A stretch of DNA of 64,000 nucleotides from Alisma plantago-aquatica (taxonomy: Eukaryota > Streptophyta > Magnoliopsida > Alismatales > Alismataceae): the NCBI GenBank assembly GCA_963693085.1, contig OY856412.1:1057558244-1057622243 (forward strand), read 5' to 3'. Of this stretch, positions 49,156 through 62,119 are shown piece after piece. Position 1 is the first letter of the stretch. Every line of letters begins with the position of its first letter. A program made the translations under genes and the position numbers. Under the pieces are notes generated by a model, which worked only from the letters and a program-made list of their open reading frames with translations, had not been told where the DNA came from and ran no database searches.

Positions 49156-52100
49156 ATAAGTATACTAACAAACAATTAGAATTCAAGAACATATTCTTGT
49201 AAATCAAATCATATCCTTGACGTCTTCTTATCATTGATATGAACTATACTTATATGTACTCCTTAATCCCTTATTTGAGATCATTATTCATTAGCATTAC
49301 ATATGTCATCATTCTAGGGTTAGAGTTAGGTTCTTATATCCATCTACTAGTTTTCATCATTTTATTTTCATTTAAATTTACTTATGCGTAAAGTTTTTTC
49401 TCTCATTGAAATCCTTTATAATCCGATCTTATTGTATTCCATTCATTTTAGGTCAATCCAGAAATATCTAAAGTAAATAGATAAAAGACTTCCTCATGCT
49501 TTTTTTAGTAATATTACATTCATTACATATCATCACCAAATTATATCACCCTTGTCCATTTCTTATGTTGCATCTAGATACATTTACCATGTCATTTGAC
49601 TTGTAATGCATTTTGATCAATAAAAGCAATACTTTTATTCCTTGTAAAACTATCAACTTAGAAGGTACCCCACATTGGGGTTACTTCTTATCAATTCTAA
49701 ATCTCTAGTCATCTTCTTAATTCATTACTATGTGACTTGTATAAAAGACATGCATTCATGCAGGGTTTATTTATAACTTCATAAATTATACTAAAATAGA
49801 TGAATTAGTCTTAGAGCATACTGATCAGACTTGCCTTCCATTGAAGTTGTAACTCCTACAATTGATCATTTTTTGACATATTCATGATTGTATACATGTT
49901 TAGGCTTTATCTCTCATACTCAACTTAATACTGAATTTCTAGGAGTTTGCCTAAGTATTACACATTGTTCATATTTTGATAATGACTTTACTATTTCATT
50001 CATATGTATCTAATATGTGTACTTGAGATTGATTCCAGATGTTAGGTACATGAAAAGGATCAAATTCATCAAACCCTAGCTTGATCTAGTTCTCAAAAGC
50101 TATGCAAATGCACTTTTGTGGAAAACACCCTAAAACCCTTAATATGATTTTTGTAATAATTTGTATTGATATAATGACTTGTAACTATGATGAGAAAAAA
50201 TTAGGAGCAATTAATTCAAACGATTAATCACTTTAGTGACATTTTCCAAAATTCATTACAGGGAGTTTTTCGATCGAGTTTTACCTGTGATAAACTCGAC
50301 CAATCCCCTTATTGGATTTTGAGAAAATTCAAGTTCAGTCGAGTTGCACACTCACAGAACTTGACTGATCCCTGCACTAAGCAGTGCAAAATTAATTTAA
50401 TTGTTCGGCCGAGTTTCATCCAGGATAAACTTGACATATGGTTCAAATTGGCTTTGTCGCATAGTACAATGGGTCGAGTTACCTTTATTGAAACTCGACC
50501 GGCTGCATTGCACGGAATGTGCAGAAAAAGTGATTCTAGGTGTTGGTATGTTGCAAACATAAAAAATAGGTATGTTGCAACACCCCAAACAATTAGAATC
50601 CATTCCTAGGTGTTCCTAGACACTAGTGGACACCCCTAACTTTAAATAGGACCTCTTGGAGTTCATTCCAAGGTTGCTTCTTCATGCTATTCAAGCTTCT
50701 AGCTATAGTTGAGTGCATCCAGTCCACTTAAGTTCCTTTCTCTCTCTTGTTTGCAAATCAAAATGTCCATATGAGTGAGATATAATCGATGTGAGAGAGC
50801 TACTTCATTGTAAACTTGTAATGTGCCCAAAGATTCCCTTCTCCCAACCCCTTTCTTCGAGATCAAGTTGGTGAAAGCTTCTCCAAGTGAAGGAAAAGGT
50901 GCAAGCTTTTTCAACCTATAGAAGAAGGTGCAAAAGCTTCTCCAAGGTGAAAGAGAAGGTCAAGGCTGAAGATCTAGGAGTAGATTGGGTAAATCCTTCA
51001 AGGAAAAAGACTTGTTTCAAGAAGGGGATCTCCTTGGCGAAGGTTTCTAGCTGCTTGCAAGAGTGGGTAAGACCTTGTAGAGGTAGAAGACTCTAGCTCC
51101 TCTGGATAGGTAAGACCTTGGTTGGTTATTGGATCCCTTGTACTCAAAGGGAAGGCTAGGTATCCTTGTCCTAGAAAAGGAAGGGCATCTTGTATGTCTT
51201 ATAATGGAGTATAAGTATACATTGGTCACAAAATCCTAGGGCTTGACCGCTCTAGGTAGTGGACTGACTATCTCCTATTTTGGGGATAGGAACCACTCTA
51301 AACATTGTGTGTTCTTATGTTTGTTCAATATCTCCTCATCCTTTCTATGTATGTTTAGTTGCACTACAAATTCAATATTTACAATCCCATATATGGTTCT
51401 TACTTGAAGGTCTAACTATTTTTGTGTGAGTGTTTTTATCTCTATTCACCCCCCTCTAGAGCCCCACTAGGGTTTTGAAAGAATAGAATTAGTTCTATAG
51501 ATCATAAGGATCTTGTTGTTGACTAATCTCATCAGGGTGTATAGTGTGGCTCATCACGGTTATTCATACATGGAAACCCTACTTTCCATTTCCACACAAT
51601 TCATCAATCAATGTAAGTATACGTCGATTCATGATCTCAATTGAGCCAATCCCTCAACACTAACTATCCCATGTGTAATTCTATCAAAGATCTATAATTA
51701 TAGTTTATAAACTCATTCTTACTAAGTTCAAATATGAAGCTATACTTATCAACTCGATTTCCAAGCAAACCATTCATTTGGTCAATTTTTAGGTGATAGT
51801 CAAACAATATAAAAAAGTTCTCTAACGATGGGGTTTTTCATAGAATGTTAAACAATAGTTCAGGAACTAAATGAATACAATTTATTGAGAAAAAATCTAA
51901 ATCACCATTAGATTTTTCCTAAAAAATCTTCCTAATTGGTTACCTAGTTGCATACAAATACAAACAAGATTTTTGATTGATTTAGCTAGATCGAATTAGG
52001 CTTTCCGCATAATTATATAGTTTAAGAGGAATATTAACATTCACCTCAGGTTCCAATCACGTTAATAACATTCTCTATAATTTGGATTTCTATAAATCCA

Positions 52101-53134
52101 ACAAACTCATAAAGATTGAATCCACTTCTTGCTCTTCTCAACTCAAAAACCCTAGAAAAAGATAATAGGAGAGAAAGAAAGAGAAAATATGGTGATTTGC
52201 TACATTTATATTTCAAATCAGAGGTAGGATAGAATCTAGACATAGGAGAGAATATTCATCATGAAATCATATGTAGAGTTCAAGAACTTACATGAATTTC
52301 CACACTATAGGAAGCCAAAACCCTAACTCAGCACTTTCGACAATTTTCTCCTTCAAAACCTTAATACTTCTTTCTCTCTAAAATTTTGTATATCTAACAT
52401 GTATGAAAAATTATTGAAGATAATAGGGTGTTAGGTTGATCATATAGATGACTATAGGTTCTTATAATGATTGCAACTAAGTCCAAAAACTATATTCAGT
52501 CTTCTTTTTTATTTAGATAGATTGGTTGTTTGGCCGAGTTCTTATTGATAAGAAACTCGACCGAAAACACACTATGTAGAAATCCAGTATCATTAAAAAA
52601 TATATGAAAATTTATTAAATGTCTAAAATTGAGTTTTCAATCTAGAAATAAAATTTTAGATCATTTGTATGTTCCAAAAAAAATCTAAAAATAAAATACC
52701 ATACTGCTATATTTTAGTCTGAATACATAGTTAGTTGAGTTTGTCATGGGAAAATCAGTTGAAAAATAGGTCACAAAACATTCAAAAATTCTTATATTTT
52801 GCAATAACAAGTATATTTGCGTTACCCAAACCATGTAGAAATTTTAAGCAAATCTGAGTTGTATATAAAATAATAAAAATCATTTACTACATCATTGTAT
52901 ATGTCATATTTTGTATTCACAACTATCAAAACCCAAATTTTGGATGACTAGCATTTTAACCTCTCAGACCCTAGTTATTCAAAATAAAAAAGTCTTACAT
53001 TTTTCCAATAGATTTAACACATAATAATCAAACTATGATCATGAATCAAAATCCACCAATGATCATTCCAATTAAGCATGTAATCATCCAAGTAAACCCT
53101 AACTAGATGCCTAATCTGAAAATAGGTCGTTACG
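49156..53134 (-). repeat. LARD2-family LTR, proximal part (- strand)
   Basis: Read on the minus strand from 53134 this follows LARD2 LTR A from its first bases (AACGACCTATTTTCAGATTAG) to about 33490, after subtracting the solo LTR at 49944-51466. It is clearly more diverged than the three LTRs of the array, so it is an older copy. It continues at 6440-7632. The terminal TG is mutated to CG. Confidence 0.78.
49944..51466 (+). repeat. Solo LTR of SIRE-like copia family
   Basis: 1523 bp flanked by CTAGG at 49939-49943 and 51467-51471, inside the older LARD2-family LTR. The start AGTTTGCCTAAG aligns with TGTTGGCTAAAT of the LTR at 4610 (first base mutated). The end CTATTCACCCCCCTCTAG...CCCCA aligns with 5989-6016. 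Four inverted repeats of the GTCGAGTT / AACTCGAC type lie at 50270-50510. No internal region is present, so it arose by LTR-LTR recombination. Confidence 0.82.
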
Positions 53135-55024
53135 CCTAGATTCTTTAGGGACCTTATGAATATTGTGTTTTAACCTTTTTTAGACAATTTGGTATAGTAT
53201 TCATTAGTGGTATCTTGGTATTCTCTGATAGTGTAGAGTCGCATTGGGAACACCTATCTTGAGTCTTTGAGATGCTATAAGAGAGACACTTTTACATGAA
53301 GTTTTCCAAGTGTGAGTCTTGGATTGACTGGGTATGTTACTTGTACACATCATATATGGAAGAATGATAGAAGTAGACCTAGACAAACTGAAAGACTTGC
53401 TAGATCAACAACTTCCAAAAATGCCAATCAAGATCTACAACTTCTTGGGATTGTCTGGTTACTACTAGTGTTTTATCCCCAATTTGTTGAAGATGCCCCT
53501 TACTCTCACAAAGCTTATGAAGAAGGATGAGAAACCCATTTAAGTATGTTAATATACAATTATAAGGGTATAAATAGAAATGCATGTATCCTCCTAATAC
53601 ACTAACCTATGGCAATGACATACTTTTTATATATACAGACCCATCAAAGACGGGATTAGGGTGTGTCCTGATGAGAAATGGAAAATGGTGGTCTATGCAT
53701 CATGATTGATCAGGCCCATTGAATTGAACTACCAAAACATGATTTAGATCTTATTGAATCATTACACCTTGAAGGTGTGGAGACATTATTTGTAGATATT
53801 TGGTCTTAATATCTTCCTTTAATATAAGATCTTAGAGTACATGATGATACAGAAAGACATATCTTCCTTTAATATAAGATCTTAGAGTACATGCTGATAC
53901 AGAAAGACATGAACAATCGCCAAAAGTAATGGAGTACCTCAAGGAATTCAACTTCAATATATGTTACCACTCTAGAAGTCTAACATGGTAACATATACCT
54001 TCCATAAAAAGCATATATGTGTACCTCAACCCTAGCCTCTAGTTGAAATGGTTTGAGGATTTAGTTGATGGAGTCTAAATATACTTATGAATTAGATGTT
54101 CTTGGATAATATCCACATGTTTTTGGATCTCTTCACCAATTTACTGAGGCTCAAAGGGTGATTCTCATGCTAGATGATATGAAGACCTTTCTATCCAAAT
54201 CCCATGTCCATCTCTTTGTATTAGATGATGAAGAATATGATGAAAATACTATATATGGGTTCTTGAGGAGTTAGATCAAAATATTCTGACCTTTATAAGA
54301 AATACATGGGTCAAGGTACATAATTTATCTTGCTACCAACAACTTTTACATATATCATCAATGTTTTTTTCCTAGTGGTAGGCCATGAAGGAAGAAATAT
54401 CCTATTTCATGCCCAACTTACATAAAGTGTAGCATTAGTGACCATGAGGACTACTTGCATCCCATCAAGATCCATGAATGGAAATGGGATAAGAATCCCA
54501 TGGCATTCATGGTGGGTCTTCCAAGGACCAGTCAAGGATATGATTTCATTAGGGTTGTAGTCGGCTACCTAACCATACTCATGCACTTCCTCAAATGTAA
54601 GACCATGTCTAAGGTATAGACTTGGTTTTATTTTATATTCACAACACTATTTTTATGGTTTCTCAATCTTTATCATCTTCAAAAGTGACACAAAGTTCAC
54701 CTCAAAGTTGTGGAAACAAGTCCATAAAGAATTCAGAATCAACTTGAAGTTTAGCACATATTATTACCATTAGACAGAAGGTCATCCCGCGCAAGAGATA
54801 TAGATTCTAGAATAATTTGTCTGAGCATGTATAGGATGATGAAGGATCATGGGACATCTGCCTACCCCTAGATTAGTGTAAAATAGTAGCTATCATGTGG
54901 TCAGCATTAGCATGCCCCCTATATGAGGCTTTATATAGGAGGTTGTGTCTCTAACCCTTGCAATGGGATAAAGTTAACGAAGGGCACTTCTTTTATTGGA
55001 TTAATTGTAGGTGTACATGTATAA
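53135..55024 (+). pseudogene. Fossil Ty3/gypsy pol: RT, RNase H, integrase
   Basis: Scattered frames give RT (LMNIVF, PFLDNLV, then KFSKCE near 53310), the RT/RNase H connection (FLGLSGYY near 53440), RNase H (YTDPSKTGLGCVLM near 53635; EYLKEFNFNI near 53930), integrase core (GLPRTSQGYDFI near 54515) and PPYEALYRR near 54920. Many stops and indels, including a 50-bp tandem duplication, show great age. It starts directly at the edge of the LARD2-family LTR; its 5' part is not in the window. Confidence 0.78.
53811..53910 (+). repeat. 50-bp tandem duplication in fossil gypsy RNase H
   Basis: Two adjacent 50-bp units start ATCTTCCTTTAATATAAG at 53811 and 53861 and differ at one base (ATGATG versus ATGCTG). 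50 is not a multiple of three, so the duplication also shifts the frame. Confidence 0.9.
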
Positions 55025-55815
55025 TGTAACACATAGATCCATCATCTAAGCCTCTGGTTGATTTTTAGGAATGATGATTGACCCCACAGACCAACACTAG
55101 CCTTTCTACATGCTTTGCCCTCACTCATTGTTTCTCAGATTCACTTTCCTGATGGGTCACCCATCCTAGTACAAATTTGAATTGACCATGTTTAGTTGCA
55201 AAGTACATATTTATGGGCTACCTAAAAATGATGTGCTCCTTAGTGATACGGGTAAGATCATTGTGTCTAACGCCTTAAACATAGGATGTTATGGTCCCCA
55301 CTTAGACTCTTGGCATACTTATCAAGGCTCAAATGTATGGAATCATCGTATCTTCCTCATTTCAGTGTAGACTAAGAATGGCTCATGTACACCCAGCTCC
55401 CATCCACAACAACCAGTGTAAGGGTGGCTCTGTCAATGAGGATTTTCCTTTTCAATGTGATTGGATTGCACAGCTCAACATTGGTGTGCTAAATGCCCAT
55501 ATGGGACTGCCTACTAGAGGGACACTAGTTGTGATACCATTTGTAATACATGAGTCCATTGTCCAAGCCTCTAGTAGAGTTTTAGGAATGATGAATGGAT
55601 CCACAAACCACCACAAGGATCCCATGCATGCCTTCTCCTCACTAACGCATAGCCCAGGTTCAACTCTCTCATAGATCACCCATACAAGTACTACCCATAG
55701 TCGCCACACTCAACTCAAGAGTGTTCATTGATAGGATACCTGGAAAGGAGGTAGAACTTGCTGGTATGGGCAGACTAATCAATCTTTCCTTTTAAGATCA
55801 TTTTATTTGAATCTC
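55025..55815 (-). mobile_element. Cassandra-type TRIM, decayed (- strand)
   Basis: On the minus strand there are two LTR-like segments, about 55542-55815 and 55025-55292, around a ~250-bp middle with a primer-site match (GTGATACCATT on the plus strand at 55531-55541). The 5S-like block appears as GGGTCACCCATCCTAGTAC near 55155 and a weaker copy near 55675. It interrupts the fossil gypsy integrase. The right edge is blurred. Confidence 0.75.
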
Positions 55816-56615
55816 TACTAAAAAGTAAAAAACAATCTTAAAATAAATGATTTGACAAGCCATATCACCAAGGTGCACCTCCTTTTCAGGTATTCCATCA
55901 AAAGGTACTATGTGGTTAAGTTTTCTTGACCAAAGTAGTACTAGGATGGGTAACCTATTGAGAAGTGGATCTTGGGATATTTGATAGTGATGACAAAGTG
56001 TGCATCTAATGCTGGTGGTGATTTGTGGGTCCAGTACATATTGAAACTCTACTAGAGCCTTGGTCGGTAGGCCCTGATGTTACAAATGGTATTAGATCTA
56101 GTTCCCTCTAGTCTATGGGGCCAACATTGGCATGTGACATGTACATCATGATTTGTGTGATCCATGCATGTTGGCAACGGCCATCTTCACTAATAGAGTC
56201 ACCCTTGACTGGTAGTCGTATATGGGAGCTAGGTGTACATGGGCCATTCTAGGTCTGCATTGAAATGGAGAAGCAAGAATGAGGCCACGCATTTTATCCT
56301 TGACATGGATGTCAAGATTCTAAGTTTTGGACACCATAATAATCTACAATTTTAGTCCTCAAGTAAAAAACTTTAAAAAGAATGATAAAAATATCATGTC
56401 ATCAAGTTGCACCACATGTTTAGGTAACCAATCAATAGGTACTTTGTGGTTAAGTGTGCTCGGTCCAGAGTAATAGTAGGATGAGTGACATATCAAGAAG
56501 TTTATTTCATGATGTGAGTGAGTGAGGACAAAGCACACAACTAAGGAAAATGATGGTATGTGGGCGGTCATCATTCTTGAGACTATAAACAGAATTATAG
56601 ATAAGGTACTCCCTC
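55816..56615 (+). mobile_element. Cassandra-type TRIM, decayed (+ strand)
   Basis: LTR about 55816-56084 (CATATCACCAAGGTGCACC, 5S-like TAGTACTAGGATGGGTAACC), ending TGTTACA. Primer site TGGTATTAGATC at 56087. A second LTR at about 56343-56610 is more decayed (AGTAATAGTAGGATGAGTGAC). It sits head-to-head with the minus-strand copy at 55025-55815. Both outer edges are approximate. Confidence 0.75.
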
Positions 56616-57143
56616 ATCAAATAGAGTATCAATAGAGTGTATAATTGTTATAAGTGCTATGATGATGCCAAGAATACTAACATACACCTCTTGCTAGGAG
56701 AATACATTTCCCTTGAGATCTAACCCATTAACTCTATGACCAAAAATGATGCAAAAATGAGTCCCTAGTTTGTGGGACCTTTTGAGGTTCTAGAGTGGAT
56801 TGATGAATGCTCTACTAGATAACGCTTCTTGCCAAATATGGTGTCATGCACGATGTCTTACATGCTTCCACCCTAAATCTCTATGTGAAAGACCCAACAC
56901 ATGTGTTGAATCATGGGCCTCTTGATCTTCAAGAAAGTGTTGTGTACCAAGAAATAGGTACCAGGATCGTAGATTCCAAACTAATGCAACTCTAGTTTAA
57001 GAAGACTAAGATGTTTAAAGTGCTCTAGAAACACCATGGAGAAATGATCCCACTCAGGTGTTGAAGATCGATATGGAGAAGTATCATGTCCACCTTTTTC
57101 TATATAAGATCATTTTGAAAAAAAATCTATAAGGTGGGAAATA
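56616..57143 (+). pseudogene. Fossil gypsy integrase C-terminus and chromodomain tail
   Basis: After the Cassandra pair the gypsy reading resumes: FVGPFEVLEWIDE near 56775, a segment like the L.YVKDPTHVL region near 56880, KVLWKHHGE near 57020, and a final DMEKYHVHLF near 57075. It ends in ATAAGGTGGGAAATATG, which matches the polypurine tract and LTR start of the other gypsy elements. Confidence 0.72.
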
Positions 57144-60100
57144 TGTAAAATTTGATTCTTATTATATATTGATTCCTTTTGGAAAAAATATTAATTTCAA
57201 ATATATTCTCCTTGTTATTAAATCAAATAATATTCAAGAATATTAAATGGTTCAAATAATATCTAATGAACCTTTACCTCTCCAAAATGGTGAGTTGTAA
57301 ATAATACGAAACGTATATAGAACTTAATTATTAAAAAATGATTCAAATTAGACATTAGTATTCACTATATAAAATATTATATTAATTCCATGTTGAAATT
57401 TGAAAATTGGTTGATAGATGTCTCTTATGGCATTGGATGTCTTTCCTTGACTAGAGATATTAAGGAAGAACCTAGTGATAAATTTTAGCTTATTTGGGTC
57501 ATCCTGTTATATTCTAGATTGTGCTGAAGGAAACTAAGTTAAAATAGATTACAAGCATATTTATTCCTTATATGACCATAAAAAAATGTGATGTTGCCAA
57601 TCAGATGCCCTAGCCTTGTCTATCATGGGGCATTTATCAAGAACTACTTCACCAATGTCATAATATGATCAGTTCATCCATTACATTGAACATACTATGC
57701 AAAATTCACTCATGGTACCTATCTCATCCTACTCCACATATCTCCCTTTTCATTCATCTTTCTTCTCAATTATTTCTTTATAGATCTACTTCCAACTTCC
57801 AAAATTGATTAATCCCTAAAAAATATTGTCTCATTATTTTTCTACATAACACCCAATGACTAGTCTATTGCCATCCTTCCTGAGTTGTACTTGTTAGAGG
57901 AGACCATAGTCTACCTATATTAGGAAATGCTAATTCAATCTTCAAAACATGCACTGACTTTTCACTCTTAATTGTAAGTCAAAACCCCTATCTATGAAAC
58001 CAATGTCTCCTTCTCTTTAGAGAACCTAACCCCAAAAATGAAGTCACTCCACCTCTATCTTATTCCTTAGACTTGAATATCCATGTACCAATGTACCCTT
58101 GAAGATCTAGTCAAGTCATTCTTAAGCAACATCATTTGTCAAAGAATCCTACCAGTGAAGTTGATTGAGCTTCTAGTGCTTTCTCATTAGGAGACCAACT
58201 ATATCGATGATCGAGTCTTAAAAGTTCAACAATTTGACTCCACATGCCACAGAGAGATTATTGGTCCCTCAATTAAATGAGATGGTATGTAAATCTCAAA
58301 ATGCCCTTTCTACCTCATTGCATCTTGTAGGTAATTTTTCATGACTGATACCAAGTTTCTTGAAGTTTTATCGTGTTTTGACTTCATATGAGAATCATGA
58401 AATGATTACTTTAGTTTGTAGATGTTTCTTTCCTTGGAGTAAAGTTTGTATGCTTCTAAGTTTCAAGAAGTAGATTCATAATCTTGGTTTTGGAGATTAA
58501 GATCACCTTTGACCTCTCTCTATAGCTTGTTGGGCCTAAAAGGATTCTATGAACGTGATGCAACATTTTGGGTGATTATTTTCACTACTATAGTAATAGT
58601 AATTGATTATTAGAGCTCAATCTCCATTTTATCCTTGTGCAAAGATGAAGAACATTATGAGAAAAGGTTTGACTATTTTGCGCTTTAGTAATGCCTGGTC
58701 AAGAAATGATGGATAGGAATATTAGTCATGACACACTCAGATTGGTTGGTAAAAAATGATAAATATGTCCTCAATGCAAAATATTGGTATTAGTGTTATG
58801 CACGGGCATATCAGGAATTTACACAACTAGTGTTTAACTAAAATACATATAAAGTTTTGAAATTGAATAATTCATGTTATTTATTACAATTATAAACAAA
58901 GATGAAATATAGCCGATTTTGATTAGAAAATTATTTACATTCTTAAAAATAATTTTTTGGGACCTATATCAATATATAGTTAAATAAAGATATTATCAGC
59001 CCTAACTTTGGGTAAGTAACTATACGAAAATGGTTTCCTTTTCAAGTTGAATCTTATCTAATGGTTTCACACCTTATTTTGAGCACAAACATTTGATTTG
59101 ACATGCCTTCCCTGGTCAATAGATTGTTACCCATTGATAATGCCAACATTAAGAAATTAGAGATTATCCCTTTTGGACATGTTTTAATATAGACTTTTGA
59201 ATATAGGGTTTTCATCTTGAGCTAAACTAATGCTAACCCCCTAGAACCAATTTTTATCTTAACTAGTGTTTTACCCAAACCCTAGAATGAGAAACTTGAA
59301 TCCAAACCGTAAGTCTTCGCCTTGTAGATGGTAAAGTTCTAATCATGTATGTTGTACATGTTATAGATAAGCCCTTTCTTGGACTCTAGAAGTCATGTGA
59401 ACACATCAAGTACATGATTTTAACTATATGTACATAGTTAATTGAGTTTTGAATTTTCTACTCAGATACAAAGATGGATGCTTCGTTTCAATGCTCCTAT
59501 TGCCTATTCATATATTGATATTATAAGGTGTCCGTTAATATTATTTTGAATTCAAATTATATAGATCATGATTATAAGTCAGTAAGGTTGTTTGTGAAAT
59601 TAACTTCCCATCCTAAAATGATAACTCCATTCTAAAAATGGTATTTAAGTCTTGAAAACCATTAGGTAGACCAAGTATACTCTAAGGTAAGGATGTCTTC
59701 ATTTTATGAAGAATTGTGAGATTATTTGACAGTATTGTGTGTATTGAATGTCTGAGTAAAACCATATTTAGTTATCAAATTATGATTATAATTAAGAAAA
59801 AATTATGATTTGAATTACTGAGTTTATTTGTTCAATCATTTGTCCATGTACAAAAGTTACTCTAAATACATTATTGAATTTGTGCCCCCATTTACCAGCA
59901 CACTTCGTGTGTTGGCACTTAAGTTTTTTGACATTTTTAGGTGCTAGTAGCCAAGGTCAAAGGAAAGATATACCATTGAAGAATGACAAAAAGAGAAAAA
60001 TAACTAACCATGATTATTTAGTTAAAATAGTCATTTATTTTAGCAAAAAGTTTATATGTTCAGGTAGTAGCTAGTTTACCTTTCTAAGCCGTTTATGTAA

Positions 60101-60160
60101 TCCCTTTAAAAAAATTGTGTTATATCTTTTGGACTCTTTGTGCATGTGCAATAAAGTGAA
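57144..60160 (+). other. AT-rich non-coding stretch, probably the fossil gypsy LTR at its start
   Basis: TGTAAAATTTGATTC at 57144 follows a polypurine tract, so an LTR should begin here; I cannot find its end. The rest has no recognisable protein, RNA gene or repeat. Open frames are all short. Confidence 0.4.
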
Positions 60161-60175
60161 GTGTTAAAGTTGTTA

Positions 60176-60400
60176 TTTTTTGTGGTTGTTGTTGGTGGTG
60201 GTGGTGTTGTTGTTGTTGTTTTTGTTGTTGTTGTTTTTCTTGTTATTGTTGTTGTTGTCGTTGTTTTTCTTGTTGTTGTTGTTGTTTGTTGTTATGTGTG
60301 TGTGTGTGTTTGTTTGTGTGCGCATCTCTCTCTCTTTCTCTTTCTTTCTATCTATCTATCTATCTATCTCTGTGTGTGCATGCAGGCGTGTGTGTGTATA
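60176..60400. repeat. Compound microsatellite
   Basis: Consecutive simple repeats: imperfect GTT/GTTTTT runs (about 60183-60292), TG (60294-60320), TC (60327-60346), TATC (about 60349-60369) and TG (60370-60400). Open frames of 73 to 105 codons across it are low-complexity artefacts. Confidence 0.95.
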
Positions 60401-62119
60401 ATAAGAAGTACATTGTTGATGATATGTTTTTAGTCTTGAAGAACAAAGTAAAGTTAGAATTATTTATTTACAACTTTGTATTTGCTTGGATATGGAGTTT
60501 TGATTTTGTAAAAAGGTCTAAACTTGAATGTTGTCAAAGGACTTTCTACTTGTGTATTAGCATTGGTTACTTTTATATTAGAATTTTCATATTGTCCAAG
60601 TAGGCCAAGATTTTAAACATTTGAAAGAAAATAATAGTTTTGTAATTTACCTTTGAGAATTTTGTTCCAAATCTATGTTTTATTGGGTGAGAAATCTTCT
60701 CATGTATCCAAATTAAACATAAGAGTCTTACGTGTTAATAATTTGTATGACCCACAACAAGCCATAATTTATTGGTTTGTGCTTATATGTTTATGTATAT
60801 GTACATGAGTTTGATGTTGGTCATTCAATTCTACTGTTCTATTTTGCGACCAATAATGTGAGTTAAAGGAATCCACCCCCACTTCACACCCAAACCTAAA
60901 AGTTTTGGTGCTTCTTTCCTTTATCTAGTGTAATAGTACTCCTTGGTTCCACATGTATGTTTGCATTCGTCACTTAAGACTTCCAAAAAAATATGTCTTT
61001 TTATAATCCCTAGGCGTTTGAGGGTATCAGTGGAGTCAAGTTTGTTCCTTTGAGGGTGCAACCATTTTTTTCTCAAGAATGATAACTTCTTACATAATCA
61101 TATTTAATTGTTATTCATATCAACTCAATGTAATAGTTGGGTTGAATTTTGGTGTGGTGGATTACGTCTCCATAATAGTTGTGGCTATATATTCGACCAA
61201 CAAAATTACTGCAGGATTATGTAAACTATGAGCTACTGAACGAGAAGGGTCTATTTTTTATCTCTTGTATTAGACAATTATATCTTTTTTAGTCGAAAAC
61301 TATTATATGAGAAGTGGTAGCTATTCTGAAAGACCGAAGAATGTTAGGTGTGGAGGCATACATTTCCTCCTATAGTTATGTTGTCCTTTGTAAAGGCCTT
61401 GTGCATTTTGGCTGCATACCAGGATGGTACATGATGATTTACTTTAGAAAGAGGATTACAACAACACGAGTTATATAATCTATCAAAGGATAAACAATTT
61501 GACAATTGTATATAGTCAGTTACGTTGGTACTTAATCTATTTTGGCTTGCATTATTGTGATTTCCTCTATAAAGAGAAATATATGAATACCAAATATTAT
61601 CATTTGTCAAAGAAAGATCGTATAAGAGTTCATCAAAGTCGAATGTATAAAAAAATGGAACATTTGGGGTGACCAATAACCATACAAACCTGAGGATGTG
61701 TGACAAGGAACTAAATCAAGAAAAGAATCGAGCAACCCTGGATCATTTCGTTGGCAAATGTGGTCAACCTACTTTCATATATGACGTACATCGGCTTGGG
61801 TTTTGATTGGCATTGTTATTGCATAATTTGTCAAAAACAATTTGGAAATCAATCCATGAAAGTTCAGTGTTGTCAATCCATTATTTTTATAATGAATTAG
61901 CGCTCATATTTTGACTTGGACCCTGGTGCTTCCCTATGGGAAGAGGAAGATGTGATACTGATTTATTACTTGCGAAAGAAGGTATGTGCAACAATTTGAC
62001 AGAAGTTCAATACAACTAGCTTAATTTTCTATTGTGGTGATTCCTTATAGAGAACAGGAAGATATATATGTTACGGTATGATTTGCAAAAGAAGTATGTA
62101 GAACGTTATACAAAAATGA
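60401..62119. other. Intergenic stretch without recognisable features
   Basis: AT-rich sequence. The longest frame (120 codons, minus, 61344-61706) matches no family I can name and lacks supporting gene structure. Confidence 0.5.

Noticed and set aside
50040..51466. Solo LTR starting at TGTTAGG, 50040
   Set aside because: Alignment to the SIRE-like LTR extends left to 49944 and the CTAGG duplication fits only that start.
60161..60603. Valine/leucine-rich frames that look like membrane proteins
   Set aside because: They are translations of GTT and TG microsatellites.
61344..61706. 120-codon minus-strand frame
   Set aside because: No recognisable domain, no splice or promoter context; chance frame in AT-rich DNA is more likely.
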